The notes: generated by a model from the sequence alone, not told the origin. A stretch of 64,000 nt of DNA from Cubamyces lactineus (GCA_022376465.1 JACDTU010000007.1:248001-312000), one strand, 5' to 3'; positions 19,820 through 30,492 are shown, numbered from the stretch's first letter. Translations and numbers: made by a program.

Positions 19820-20676
19820 CGGGTCTTGATGTGCAGGCAAGGCAGCCATGGACTGGACTACCCAACGCACGTCAGCTACTCCAGCTAACCAGTTTTCTAA
19901 GGTAGAGTCGGACTCTGCGTCCCTCCACCACACCAGGGAGAGCAGAACAATGAGTAAGCCATTCTTCCCGGGGGCCACCAACGCGCCCCAGTCTCCAATA
20001 CCGCCAGGAACAGGCCGGCCGCGCTCGTTGCAAATTCACCAGGATGGTTGAAGTGCAGACCACCATTTCCACCATAACTCACCGTACCCCTTCACGTTGC
20101 TGATGGGGGGTGGTCGCTGGAGGTTACGCCAGAGGACACGCAGCCAATGACCGACTTCGCCCGGACGGTGTTCGGTGCTGAGACCTTTAGGCTGGATTAC
20201 GGATTGTCAGCTGAAATTTACTGCAGGCTGTAGAAAATACACACGGAGGTTTTCCACTTGTAGTTACGCTCAATGATTGTCCACCACTCAACCGCACGCA
20301 TGAAATCTGGGCCAAATTGTTTGGCCTCCATATACGTGTATGCCTCGCGCACCCAGGAAGGCCAGCCGCCCTCGTCCAGGAGCAGGGGGCAATTCAGATC
20401 TGGCATAGAAGTTGTCGTGGTTGTTTGCATCCCCAACGTCGTGGACAGATAGGCAGGAGGCGGAGACGCAGCGGGTAGAGACGCAGTGGCAGACGGAGAC
20501 TCAGTGGGCGGAGACGCAGACGGAGACTCAGTGGGCGGAGATGCAGACGTAGCGGACGGAGGTGGGGACGTGGACGGAGGTGGAGATGTAGCGGGCGGAG
20601 GCAGAGACACAGACGTAGCGGGCGGAGGCGGAGACGCAACGGACACAGACGCAGCGGGTGGAGACTCGCTGGACAA
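19820..20676 (-). pseudogene. Decayed agaricomycete transposon-associated gene inside the KDZ element
   Basis: Exon 1 (20676 to about 20,220) encodes a Ser/Pro/Thr/Ala repeat tail followed by a conserved-looking block (WPSWVREAYTYMEAKQFGPD, then RAVEWWTIIERNYKW). A later exon (about 20,185-19,830) reads RPGEVGHWLRVLW, YGELWWKWWSALQPSW and DWGALVAPGKNGLL. A TGA at 20036-20038 interrupts it directly after LQPSW. I recall this Trp-rich protein type as a recurrent ORF near transposons in agaricomycetes, but its function is unknown to me and a search would be needed to confirm the family. It lies between the left TIR and the Ty3-2 insertion, so it may be cargo of the KDZ element. A 27-bp unit is repeated twice just upstream (about 20,742-20,796). 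Confidence 0.5.
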
Positions 20677-20800
20677 TCGGAATGGGGAGGACGAGGCTTG
20701 CGTAGAGTTGTCAGGAGATGGCGCACTACCCCCACCACACGGTTCTCCGTGGCCAGCGACGTTTGCCGGTTCTCCGTGGCCAGCGATGTTTGCCAGCCGC

Positions 20801-21220
20801 TGTTACGACGCTCACCGTGTCACGGTCACGAAGTTTCCTTTTCCTCTCCTCCTTGCGCTCCCACTATGCCACGTCATCCTTTTCCATGCCACGTCATCCT
20901 CGTTCCCACCGATCCCACGGTTGTTGTACATATTCCTAGCCTATCCTGTTTTGCCACGTCATCGCCACATCACCTGTATTCCCAGCCCTGACTCTACGTA
21001 GTTATACTGGACTCTCACGGTACGTGGCGCCTACGTGGCGCTGACGTGTCTATGCCTCTTTTCCTGTATTTAAGACCGGAGGATCCACTCGGGATCCTCA
21101 GCTCGACCTGGTTATCCATTGCCTATTCCTCTGAGCCTCTACTCGACTCGAACTACTGGAGACCTCTGGTCCGATCCCTAGGACGTCGCTCACTGTGACC
21201 GATCTAGGCTCGTCGTAAAA
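20801..21220 (+). repeat. Ty3-2 5' LTR
   Basis: 420 bp start TGTTACGACG and end CGTCGTAAAA, which is the inverted complement of the start except for one base of the expected terminal ACA. TATA box TATTTAAG is at 21067-21074. The predicted transcript start is A21100, 33 nt after the start of the TATA box. Confidence 0.75.
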
Positions 21221-21222
21221 TT

Positions 21223-21232
21223 AGGTCGAGCT
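21223..21232 (+). other. Ty3-2 self-priming site
   Basis: AGGTCGAGCT lies 2 nt after the LTR and is the exact complement of AGCTCGACCT at 21100-21109, the predicted 5' end of the RNA. Geometry is the same as in the other Ty3 elements of the window. Confidence 0.75.
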
Positions 21233-21314
21233 CCCCAGAACCCGTCGATCTACCCAGATCTCGACACACGACACCTGCTCAAGACGGAGCGGCCCCGAAC
21301 CGAACAACACAGCG

Positions 21315-22754
21315 TTGATACCGAAAGAATTTGCGGTTAACAAGGAAGCCAAACTAGTCTACTACGAAGGGCAACAAGTCTTCTGGAAGAACAAGTCCTG
21401 GCACTTCACTGAAGTCCCTCTCACCTGGCGGAACTGCCTTGACATCGACCCCGACTACCGAAGATGTTACCCCGAAATATCACTTGGAGACGAACTTCCG
21501 GAGGAACCAGTGGCCACCCCGGAACCGAGAACAGAACCAGAACAACCTTCCCCGGTAGACTTCACTACTCCCAGACCAGCTCAAGCGGAGATACTCGAGG
21601 AGAGTGAACCAGAAAGCGAGAACGCTACAAGAACTTCGAACAACAACCACGACCCGGAGGGAAGCGAAGCCGCACCAGAACCCGTAGGGAAGACCCCTCA
21701 AGAAGAATCGAACCGAACTGCGAATGAACCCGAAGACCGAACCGAAGCCACGATGGCTGAAGAAAAGACGAACGAGATCAAGCTCAAGATGCCCCCAGAG
21801 TTCTCAGGGAAGCGGGGCGAAGTAGTGGAGTGGTTGCAGAAATGCTCCCTCTACCTCACGATGAACAAGAAGACCTACGCCACCGACGAAATGAAGATCG
21901 TCTTCTGCCTTATGCTGATGAACGGAGGCACCGCCGGAACCTGGGCCCGCACCTTCATTGAAGACGTAGAACGGCAGGCAGCCGACCAGAACAAGAACCA
22001 AAGACCGGGCGAAGAACGCATCGAACCCAGCTATGGAACATGGGACGACTTCAAGAAGCAACTACTGGAAGCATTCGATGACATCGACCAGAAGGCCAGC
22101 GCCCGTGTGCTGCTGCGAAACCTGAAGCAAGGAAGCAAGAAAGTCGAAGACTACATCGCCGAGTTCAAGTCGATCATCTTGCGATGCGGAATCACAGAGT
22201 TCCAAGTCATTGCCGACTTCTTCTATGCTGGACTCAACCGTCCCCTTCGAGAGAAGATCTTCGGGATGTACCCCCTACCGAAGGACGCCAGTGAACTCTA
22301 CCTCCAAGCCTCCACCCTCGAACAGCAGTATCACCTGGAAAGAGCATACGACGGGAAGACCTCGACCTTCCGACCTACGTACAAGCCGTACAGACCCCAA
22401 CCGCAAGAACGCGACCCTGACGCCATGGATGTTGACAAGATGACGACCGAAGAACGCGAGAAGCACTACCGAGAAGGACGATGCTTCAATTGCCACCAGA
22501 TAGGGCATCTAGCACGGCAGTGCCCCAACAGAAGAACCAACGACCGTAAGAAGACGAAGCCTGCCACCAAGGCCTGCATCACCGAGGTCGAAGAAGACGA
22601 AAGCGACGATGACGAAGACATCAAATCCATCGACGGCCAAGCGGCTGACAAGAAGCAGCTTATCGCAGCAAGGATCCGAACCGCTCTGAAGGGGCTAGAA
22701 GAAGACCAAGACACGAAGGAAATCCTCGCAAGCTTCTCCAACGAGGGTTTTTGA
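21315..22754 (+). CDS. Ty3-2 gag
   Basis: A 479-codon open frame. It contains a capsid-like region (MPPEFSGKRGEVVEWLQKC from about residue 158, YGTWDDFKKQLLEAF near 240) and one CCHC zinc knuckle, CFNCHQIGHLARQC, near 400-413, followed by an acidic tail. The first in-frame ATG is only at 21753 (MAEEKTNE). The 146 codons before it are open and begin with a motif-like aromatic segment (YYEGQQVFWKNKSWHF), but lack any in-frame ATG. Two out-of-frame ATGs occur in the leader (21463, 21724). Either the protein starts at 21753 or an extended form uses a non-AUG start. The stop TGA (22752-22754) directly follows GGGTTTT. Confidence 0.8.
   Translation: MIPKEFAVNKEAKLVYYEGQQVFWKNKSWHFTEVPLTWRNCLDIDPDYRRCYPEISLGDELPEEPVATPEPRTEPEQPSPVDFTTPRPAQAEILEESEPESENATRTSNNNHDPEGSEAAPEPVGKTPQEESNRTANEPEDRTEATMAEEKTNEIKLKMPPEFSGKRGEVVEWLQKCSLYLTMNKKTYATDEMKIVFCLMLMNGGTAGTWARTFIEDVERQAADQNKNQRPGEERIEPSYGTWDDFKKQLLEAFDDIDQKASARVLLRNLKQGSKKVEDYIAEFKSIILRCGITEFQVIADFFYAGLNRPLREKIFGMYPLPKDASELYLQASTLEQQYHLERAYDGKTSTFRPTYKPYRPQPQERDPDAMDVDKMTTEEREKHYREGRCFNCHQIGHLARQCPNRRTNDRKKTKPATKACITEVEEDESDDDEDIKSIDGQAADKKQLIAARIRTALKGLEEDQDTKEILASFSNEGF
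22745..22751 (+). promoter_or_regulatory. Probable -1 frameshift site GGGTTTT in Ty3-2
   Basis: Reads G GGT TTT in the gag frame, directly before TGA. A -1 slip enters the pol frame at TTG 22751. The same heptamer and spacing occur in the unrelated-looking Ty3-1 family. Confidence 0.65.
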
Positions 22755-25700
22755 AGAACCGGCGTGTCTCGACGTCACAACCGCGTACTAAGGTCCGCCG
22801 TGTAATAGTAGCGCAGACTTCTCGACAGTCTATGAGAATTCCGTTATCTATCCACGCGGACCTAAGCGTCGAAACGAAAGCCCTCATCGACACTGGAGCG
22901 GGAGAAGTATTCATGGACCACAGGTTTGCGAAAGAGCACAACTTCCCGCTCAAATCGCTGAAAGCCCCGATCCGAGTATACAACGCTGACGGAACCAGGA
23001 ATGAAGCAGGCAATATCAAGAAATGCGCAGTTCTCGAAATCGAAGCCGGGCACCACCGACACATTGTGCGGTTCCTGATTACGTTGCTAGGAAAGGAATC
23101 AATCATCCTGGGCCTGCCATGGCTGCAGCGCGTCAATGCCAACATCGACTTCACGAAAGGGACCCTCGATATCGACCCCACTCGGGTGAACCGAACAATT
23201 GTGGAACATCTGCGTGCAATGTGGTTCCCAGACCAAGACCCCTTCACCGGGAGACCCAAGCCGATCGAAGAAGAACCAGATGAAGGAACAAACGAAGAGG
23301 ACGAAGACACGACCCTGGAAGCACTCACCGAAGAACCAATCTACGAGAATATCGAACGAGTTACCCTCTCTGACGTGTACCCGGAAGAAGAACCCAACGA
23401 TCAAGATTTACTGGTAGCCTACCTCCGCGGAGAACACGAAGCTATGATGGCACCGCACATAACGGAATGGCATGGAGATGTGCCCCAACCCGGAACTCCC
23501 CTCACCACAGAACGCGAACACGGACCCACCAAGATCGGACCTGGACCCACCATCGGGAGGATCCGGCGAGCCTTGCGAGGGCTCCGATTTGCGATTGCAG
23601 CCAACGTCTGGATCCGAGCAAAGGTCAACCCCGCAATGGCACTCGCACAACAGCACCAAGCACAGGAAGAGAAGAAGACTTTCGAAGAGATGCTCCCCGA
23701 ACCGTACCAAGGATATGCCGCCATCTTTGAAAAGAAGGCGTCCGAACGATTCCCACCATCACGACCCTGGGACCTGGCCATTGAACTCAAGGAAGGCTTT
23801 ACCCCGAAGGACTTCAAGCGATATCAACTCACGCCCAAGGAACTCGAAGCCGAGGAAGAATTCATCCGGGAGAACCTACGAAAAGGCTATATCCGACCCT
23901 CGAACTCGCCGATGGCATCCCCATTCTTCTTCGTCGGCAAGAAGGACGGAACACTACGACCCTGCCAAGATTATCGATACCTCAACGAAGGAACCGTCCC
24001 CAACAAGTACCCACTACCGCTCATATCGGAATTGGTCGACAAGCTGCGCGGAGCGAAGATTTTCTCCAAACTGGACCTCCGATTGGGATACAACAACGTC
24101 CGTATCAAGGACGGTGATCAATGGAAGGCCGCCTTCAGAACCAGCAAAGGGCTATACGAACCAATGGTCATGTTCTTTAGACTGCAAAACTCCCCCTCGG
24201 CTTTCCAAGCTATGATGAACGCGATCTTCGCAGACATGATCGACGAAGGATGGGTAGTGATTTACATGGATGACATACTGATCTTTTCGGCAGACCTGGA
24301 CGAACACCAAAGAAGGACCTTACGGGTCCTGGAACGACTCAAAGAACATGACCTCTACCTCAAACTAGAGAAGTGCATATTCGACGCACCAGAAGTGGAG
24401 TATCTTGGAATGATCATCAGCGAGAACCGGATCTCCATGGACCCTATCAAGATAAAGGGAATACTCGACTGGCCAGAACCGACAACCGTCAAGGACGTTC
24501 GATCATTCCTTGGATTCGGCAACTTTTACCGACGATTCATCGACCACTTCTCGGAGATCGCGCGACCGCTCAACGCGCTCACTAAGAAAGACGCCAAATG
24601 GGAATGGACAACGGAATGCCAGAAGGCCTTCGACATGCTGAAGCAACGATTCGCGACGGCCCCCGTGCTGCAAATGCCCAATGTTAGCAAACCCTTTGTT
24701 GTCGAATCCGACGCCTCGCAATGGGCCACAGGGGCAGTACTCCGGCAATGAGACGCCAATGGCGACCTGCACCCGTGCGCGTATCTATCCAAAGGATTCA
24801 CCGAAGCTGAACGGAACTACGAAATCTATGACCGAGAACTACTTGGCATCATTTGAGCCCTGAAGGCCTGGCGACACTACCTCGAAGGATCAGGGCACCC
24901 GGTTACGATCCTATCCGACCACAAGAACCTCACCTACTGGCGCAACCCGCAGCAACTGAACAGATGACAAGCACGATGGGCCCTCTTTCTCTCCCGGTTT
25001 GACATCCAACTCGTACACACCCCTGGCATGGCAATGGTACAATCGGATGCGCTATCCCGAAGACCCGATCACCGACAAGGATCAGAAGACGACAATATAG
25101 AGCAAACCATGCTACCCGACAACCTCTTCGTACGACTAGTGGACACCCAACTGGCACCGAGATTCCGACACTTGGCCACGCAAGACAGACTCTTTTGCGA
25201 CGCGCTCGCCACCATCCGACACGACGGACCACCCCCGATCAGAAGTGCACTCACCGATTGGCAAGAACGAGACGGCTTAATCTTCTACAAGAACCAATGC
25301 TACGTACCGGCCGACGAAGCTCTGCGACGAGACCTGATCAGTCAACACCACGACTCCCCGGCAGCCGGACACCCTGGGAAATTCAAGACTCTAGAACTGA
25401 TACGACGGTCATACTGGTGGCCCGGCATGTATGCCATGGTATCCCGATACGTCGAAGGCTGTGCCACATGCCAGCAGAACAAGCCAAACACACACCCGAC
25501 CACCCCGCCCCCACAACCAATCCCCGCTGACGATGTTACTCGGCCATTCCAGAATGTCACGATGGATCTCATCACCGATCTCCCCGAATCCCACGGCTAC
25601 AATAGTATTCTGGTTGTGGTCGACCATGGCCTTACGAAGGGGGTGATCTTCGCACCATGCAAGAAGACGATCGATGCAATCAGCACAGCGGCGCTCTACC

Positions 25701-26599
25701 ACCGGCACGTCTATCGACGCTTCGGACTACCCAGCAAGGTCATATCCGACAGAGGACCACAGTTTGTGTCCAACGTCACCCGCGAACTAGGGAAACTCCT
25801 GGGCATCACACTCTCCCCATCCACCGCCTACCACCGGCAAACCAACGGACAAACCGAACGCATGAATCAAGAACTGGAAGTCTACCTCAGAATATTCTGC
25901 GAAGGTCGACTGGACGAATGGGCAGAACACCTCGTTGATGCCGAAGTCGCACACAACCAACGGATCCATTCGGCACGAAATGCATCACCCTTCTACCTCA
26001 TGATGGGGTACGAACCGACGCTGATTCCCATCGCATACCCGAAGACCAACGCCCCGACAGTACAAGAACGGCTGGCAAACCTCCAGAAGGCCAGAGACGA
26101 AGCCCTAGCAGCTCACGAACTAGCCCGACACATCATGAGCGATAGGTTCAAGGGAAAGTTCATCCAATTCAAGAAGGGACAGAAGGTCTGGCTCGAAGGG
26201 AAGAACCTCAACCTCGCCTACGCATCCTGGAAACTCGCACCAAAACGGGAAGGGCCCTTTGTCATCACCGAGGTCCTTGGACCCGTGACCTACCAGCTGG
26301 AGCTGCCGAAGCACTGGAAGGTACACCCCGTGTTCCACGCGTGTTTCTTCACCCCATACAAGGAAAATGACACCCACGGACCGAACTACACGAGGCCACC
26401 ACCTGACCTTATTGACGGAGAAGAAGAATACGAGGTCGAAGCGATCGTTGGACACAAGACAACACGAGGCGGAATCTGCTACCAAATCAAGTGGAAAGGC
26501 TACTCCAGCGCCGAGAACACATGGGAACCCGAGTCCGTTCTAATTCTGAACGCCAAAGAGATCCTCCAACGGTATAAAAGGGCAAAGAAGCTGCTGTAA
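22751..26599 (+). pseudogene. Ty3-2 pol with three TGA stops
   Basis: One continuous frame encodes protease (LIDTGAGEVFMD), reverse transcriptase (YMDDIL near 24,265), RNase H (ESDASQWATGAVL near 24,706), integrase (zinc-binding HH/CC near 25,350-25,490; MDLITDLP; SDRGPQF) and a C-terminal chromodomain (YEVEAIVGHK to NTWEPE). It is interrupted by TGA at 24749-24751, 24854-24856 and 24965-24967, all within the RNase H region. By comparison with the intact pol proteins, at least two stand where arginine is expected (RAL and NRRQA), so CGA to TGA transitions are the simplest explanation. The RT motif MFFGL is changed to MFFRL. No frameshift was seen. It cannot make a full Pol. Confidence 0.88.
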
Positions 26600-26605
26600 T
26601 CCGCA

Positions 26606-26764
26606 ATGCTCTCTCTCACCATCCTCTTCGCCATCTACTGCCTCACCCTCCTCGCTATCACCCTCCTCTTTCTCTGGTATATCCTCCACGACCTCTTCAA
26701 CCGCATCATTGAGCACACTCTCCACAGCCGTGACTACCCGTCTCGATCAGCGTGGGGATCGTGA
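26606..26764 (+). CDS. Ty3-2 small membrane ORF 1, 52 aa
   Basis: It begins at an ATG 7 nt after the pol stop. Residues 3-27 form one strongly hydrophobic helix (LTILFAIYCLTLLAITLLFL), followed by a basic tail. It overlaps the next small frame. I do not recognise it. A hydrophobic peptide directly after pol could be a remnant of an envelope-like function, or simply a small membrane protein of the element. Confidence 0.45.
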   Translation: MLSLTILFAIYCLTLLAITLLFLWYILHDLFNRIIEHTLHSRDYPSRSAWGS

Positions 26765-26769
26765 AGCCT

Positions 26770-26958
26770 ATGATCATCGCGCTCTTCCCCTGCATGACCC
26801 TCGGCTACCTCCTCGCCCTTGCCTTCATCGCCACTCACCTGCGCCTCGCCATCAACATCCTCGAAGTTGCTCTCGAACACCGCGACCCTCTCAACCCCGT
26901 GAACGACAAGCTTGACCAGGCCGACCGCACCCTCAACAACTCCAGCTGGGACGAGTAG
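26770..26958 (+). CDS. Ty3-2 small membrane ORF 2, 62 aa
   Basis: It starts MIIALFPCMTLGYLLALAF, a single hydrophobic helix, then an amphipathic, charged tail ending NNSSWDE. The stop TAG is separated by one base from the ATG of the next ORF. Together the two short frames give a run of membrane-type peptides between pol and the last ORF. Function unknown. Confidence 0.45.
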   Translation: MIIALFPCMTLGYLLALAFIATHLRLAINILEVALEHRDPLNPVNDKLDQADRTLNNSSWDE

Positions 26959-26959
26959 A

Positions 26960-27706
26960 ATGGGCCGCCCCCTCTATAGCACCCAAGTCGCTGACAACAA
27001 TGCAAGCGACCAGGAAAACCAACAGCCGCTACCCATTCCTCCCCCACTCGCCAGACGCCTCTCGTCGCCCCCACCGGAATACACCTCTAGGTCACCATCA
27101 CCCACCTCCTCGACGTCGGACCTCAGCACGGTTGGTGTCGAAGACTCTCATCTGGTAGACCACTCCCGGCACCCCGATGTCAACCAGTTGCTCCGTGCGC
27201 TCCTCACCAACCCTATCCCAGTCGTCAATGCCACCGAGCGAGGCTTGCAGTACTTCCTTAGAGAGTATCGATGCCTCTACAACGAGCAACGGGAACTGGA
27301 CGCACTGGAAGGGAACCTTGTTGACGCAGCTGACATCGCAGAGGACGCTCTAGACGCTCTCCATGAGGTGTTTGGCGAAGAAGAGGAGCAACAGCAAGTC
27401 TCGGAGTACGACATCGCAGAACGGCAGGCGCGCGCCCTCGAAAACGTCGGGCACCATGCCCACGAGTTACAGAGGTTGGCAAGACACTCTTTGAACACCA
27501 CTCGGCGGCTCGCCCGGACCACGCGCACGTGGAGGAACTTCCTCATACAAACGTTCGAACTCCCTGCATTCCGTGCAAGGATGGCGCCACTGGCCTCGGT
27601 CATCAACGACGCGGCCCCGCCTCCAGGAGAACTCCCAGCTGCGGCAAGAAGAGTGCCTGGCGAAGCCCGACGCCAAGCACTAGTGGTTTCCATTTTTATA
27701 ATATAA
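26960..27706 (+). CDS. Ty3-2 last ORF, 248 codons, helical, 3' end replaced by palindrome
   Basis: It starts MGRPLYSTQVADNN. A Pro/Ser-rich N-terminus (about 25-65) precedes a long helical region (NQLLRALLTNPIPVVNATER onward) with heptad-like leucines, ending in PPGELPAAARRVPGEARRQA. The last nine codons and the stop lie inside the palindromic element beginning at 27,678. If the element is removed with its CACTAGTG flank, the frame reads only a few codons further to a TAA, so the original protein was probably of similar size. It resembles the Ty3-1 post-pol ORF in position but not in sequence. Function unknown. Confidence 0.5.
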   Translation: MGRPLYSTQVADNNASDQENQQPLPIPPPLARRLSSPPPEYTSRSPSPTSSTSDLSTVGVEDSHLVDHSRHPDVNQLLRALLTNPIPVVNATERGLQYFLREYRCLYNEQRELDALEGNLVDAADIAEDALDALHEVFGEEEEQQQVSEYDIAERQARALENVGHHAHELQRLARHSLNTTRRLARTTRTWRNFLIQTFELPAFRARMAPLASVINDAAPPPGELPAAARRVPGEARRQALVVSIFII

Positions 27707-30492
27707 TCACCCACCAACATGGTTGGAGTGTGTGTCTTTTGTGGCCACTGGTTGTAAATGTAATTCAGGTGGTCCAGCATTATAATATCGGCATTGGCCC
27801 ACTATTATAATACATTGTAAATGAGCTGGGCAGCAGCCAGACCTGCGCGTATTTCATTGTAAATGACCTGGGCAGCCTCTAGATCAGCGCGTATTTGATT
27901 GTAAATGGGCTGGGCAGCCAATCTGATCTTTATTTGGGCGCTTTTTCAACGCTTTTGGGCGCTTTTTTGGGTGATATTTGGGCGCTTTTTTTGCTGTTAT
28001 CTGGGCGCTTTTTTTGGTTGTTATCTGGGTGCTTTTTGGGCTGTTATCTGGGCGCTTTTTGGGCTCCTATTTGGGCGCTTTTTGGGCGCTTTTGTGCGTC
28101 CAAATAGGGCAGGTATATTCAACACCTCCCTGCCCCCCTCTGGGGCTCTATTAGGGCACCCTATTGGGCTAGAAATATGCATAATATGTATGTGTATGCT
28201 GTAGTTCATCTCTATGTGCATAGCCATAGAACAGGGCAGGGAAAATAGCCTAAAAATGCGACCCCAGAGCAGGGGCCACCAGGAGGGGACCACTGCAGGG
28301 TGGCTGGGCTGGCTTCCTCTGGGCCAATTCCTATGAGTAATATATCATTCAAAAGGTGCTTGAAAGGGCTTTCCAACACATGTTTTTGCAGGAGGAAACA
28401 TGCAGTATTGGTAGAGATATGGACCATCGCATTTTTGCCAAAAATGGCCATTTTGTTTCCTTGATTGCTTGGCAACCAGGCATTCCCTCAGGCCTCCCTT
28501 GATACCATTAGATTCGCATTTTGAAGGGCTTTCTAACGGTAGTAAATATATGGCATTCTGACCACATGCATTGTCACCCTCCTCCTGCCCCTCCCCCACT
28601 TTACCACCTCATAGCTCCTGCAGTTCGTGGTCTTTCCCTGTGATCTCTTTTGATCCTTGTAGTATACATACATAACTATGTATCTACAGCTTTACACGCC
28701 CTAATATGGCCTACACCCAATGGAATTCATCTATGTGCATTTTCGTACTTTTCAGGTTCTCCCTCCCATATCTCTGCACCCAGAGCCGCTATGACCTTCG
28801 TTCTTTTTGCATTCTGTGCCTATCCACAGCTACTACATGTGTGTAGAAGCTCAATTTTATCGAATGCAGTAATCAGAATTGAGCTCCTCATCAGCTGTAG
28901 CAGGCAGATCCTGTTTTGGCTTATATCTAGGTCATTATTTTTTGATCAGATGGCACATTCATATGCTACTCATCTATAGCTACCTGTAACAACAAGAATC
29001 ATGAGATTTGGATGAGTGGTTGCAGAGATATGGCACAGAGGCACCAAATGCTGCCTGTTCAGCTGTGCACTGCATGCATTTCCGGAGCAGTGCAACTGCA
29101 CACAGCGCAACTTTGGGTGTCCAGGAGGTCCATCTCCTGTAGCTCACTCAATTCTTCACCAAATCTCATGATTCTTGTTGTTACAGGTAGCTATAGATGA
29201 GTAGCATATGAATGTGCCATCTGATCAAAAAATAATGACCTAGATATAAGCCAAAACAGGATCTGCCTGCTACAGCTGATGAGGAGCTCAATTCTGATTA
29301 CTGCATTCGATAAAATTGAGCTTCTACACACATGTAGTAGCTGTGGATAGGCACAGAATGCAAAAAGAACGAAGGTCATAGCGGCTCTGGGTGCAGAGAT
29401 ATGGGAGGGAGAACCTGAAAAGTACGAAAATGCACATAGATGAATTCCATTGGGTGTAGGCCATATTAGGGCGTGTAAAGCTGTAGATACATAGTTATGT
29501 ATGTATACTACAAGGATCAAAAGAGATCACAGGGAAAGACCACGAACTGCAGGAGCTATGAGGTGGTAAAGTGGGGGAGGGGCAGGAGGAGGGTGACAAT
29601 GCATGTGGTCAGAATGCCATATATTTACTACCGTTAGAAAGCCCTTCAAAATGCGAATCTAATGGTATCAAGGGAGGCCTGAGGGAATGCCTGGTTGCCA
29701 AGCAATCAAGGAAACAAAATGGCCATTTTTGGCAAAAATGCGATGGTCCATATCTCTACCAATACTGCATGTTTCCTCCTGCAAAAACATGTGTTGGAAA
29801 GCCCTTTCAAGCACCTTTTGAATGATATATTACTCATAGGAATTGGCCCAGAGGAAGCCAGCCCAGCCACCCTGCAGTGGTCCCCTCCTGGTGGCCCCTG
29901 CTCTGGGGTCGCATTTTTAGGCTATTTTCCCTGCCCTGTTCTATGGCTATGCACATAGAGATGAACTACAGCATACACATACATATTATGCATATTTCTA
30001 GCCCAATAGGGTGCCCTAATAGAGCCCCAGAGGGGGGCAGGGAGGTGTTGAATATACCTGCCCTATTTGGACGCACAAAAGCGCCCAAAAAGCGCCCAAA
30101 TAGGAGCCCAAAAAGCGCCCAGATAACAGCCCAAAAAGCACCCAGATAACAACCAAAAAAAGCGCCCAGATAACAGCAAAAAAAGCGCCCAAATATCACC
30201 CAAAAAAGCGCCCAAAAGCGTTGAAAAAGCGCCCAAATAAAGATCAGATTGGCTGCCCAGCCCATTTACAATCAAATACGCGCTGATCTAGAGGCTGCCC
30301 AGGTCATTTACAATGAAATACGCGCAGGTCTGGCTGCTGCCCAGCTCATTTACAATGTATTATAATAGTGGGCCAATGCCGATATTATAATGCTGGACCA
30401 CCTGAATTACATTTACAACCAGTGGCCACAAAAGACACACACTTCAACCATGTTGGTGGGTGATTATATTATAAAAATGGAAACCACTAGTG
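27678..30492. mobile_element. 2,815-bp near-perfect palindromic element
   Basis: Two arms of 1,334 bp (27678-29011 and 29159-30492) are inverted copies, centred at 29,085, with a 147-bp unpaired middle. I found one difference between the arms (an A-C-A-C-T-C/T context near 27,733 and 30,437). The outer ends are CACTAGTG. Either the element starts CACTA (but the 3-bp flanks AAG and AAC differ), or CACTAGTG is an 8-bp target duplication and the element starts GTTTCCATTTTTATAAT. Each arm has subterminal repeats, typical of non-autonomous DNA transposons. Mirror-image ORFs in the arms (such as 28650-28979) show no protein features. The element lies exactly between Ty3-2 and the KDZ transposase remnant. 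Confidence 0.8.
27816..28095 (+). repeat. Subterminal repeat clusters of the palindromic element (left arm)
   Basis: First, three units of about 44 bp begin TGTAAATG and contain CTGGGCAGC (27,816-27,925). Then about eight copies of TGGGCGCTTTT occur every 10-25 bp (27,932-28,093; one has TGGGTGC). The same array is mirrored at 30,075-30,354. Repeats of this kind near transposon ends usually bind the transposase. Confidence 0.7.

Larger units (their letters stand above)
20801..27677 (+). mobile_element. Ty3-2: older Ty3 chromovirus, 3' end missing
   Basis: A plus-strand element of a different family. It has a 5' LTR (20,801-21,220), a self-priming site, gag, pol in the -1 frame with three nonsense codons, and three further ORFs after pol. 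No 3' LTR is seen: the sequence is cut at 27,677 by the palindromic element, and KDZ sequence lies on its other side. It sits inside the KDZ element. The gag and pol frames are otherwise in register over 5.2 kb, so decay is limited to point mutations plus the 3' truncation. Confidence 0.85.

Noticed and set aside
28650..28979. A 109-codon ORF with cysteines and hydrophobic segments, mirrored at 29,191-29,520, and other mirrored ORFs
   Set aside because: They are duplicated exactly because the arms are inverted copies. No conserved start context, splice signals or motifs; composition is that of AT-rich transposon sequence.
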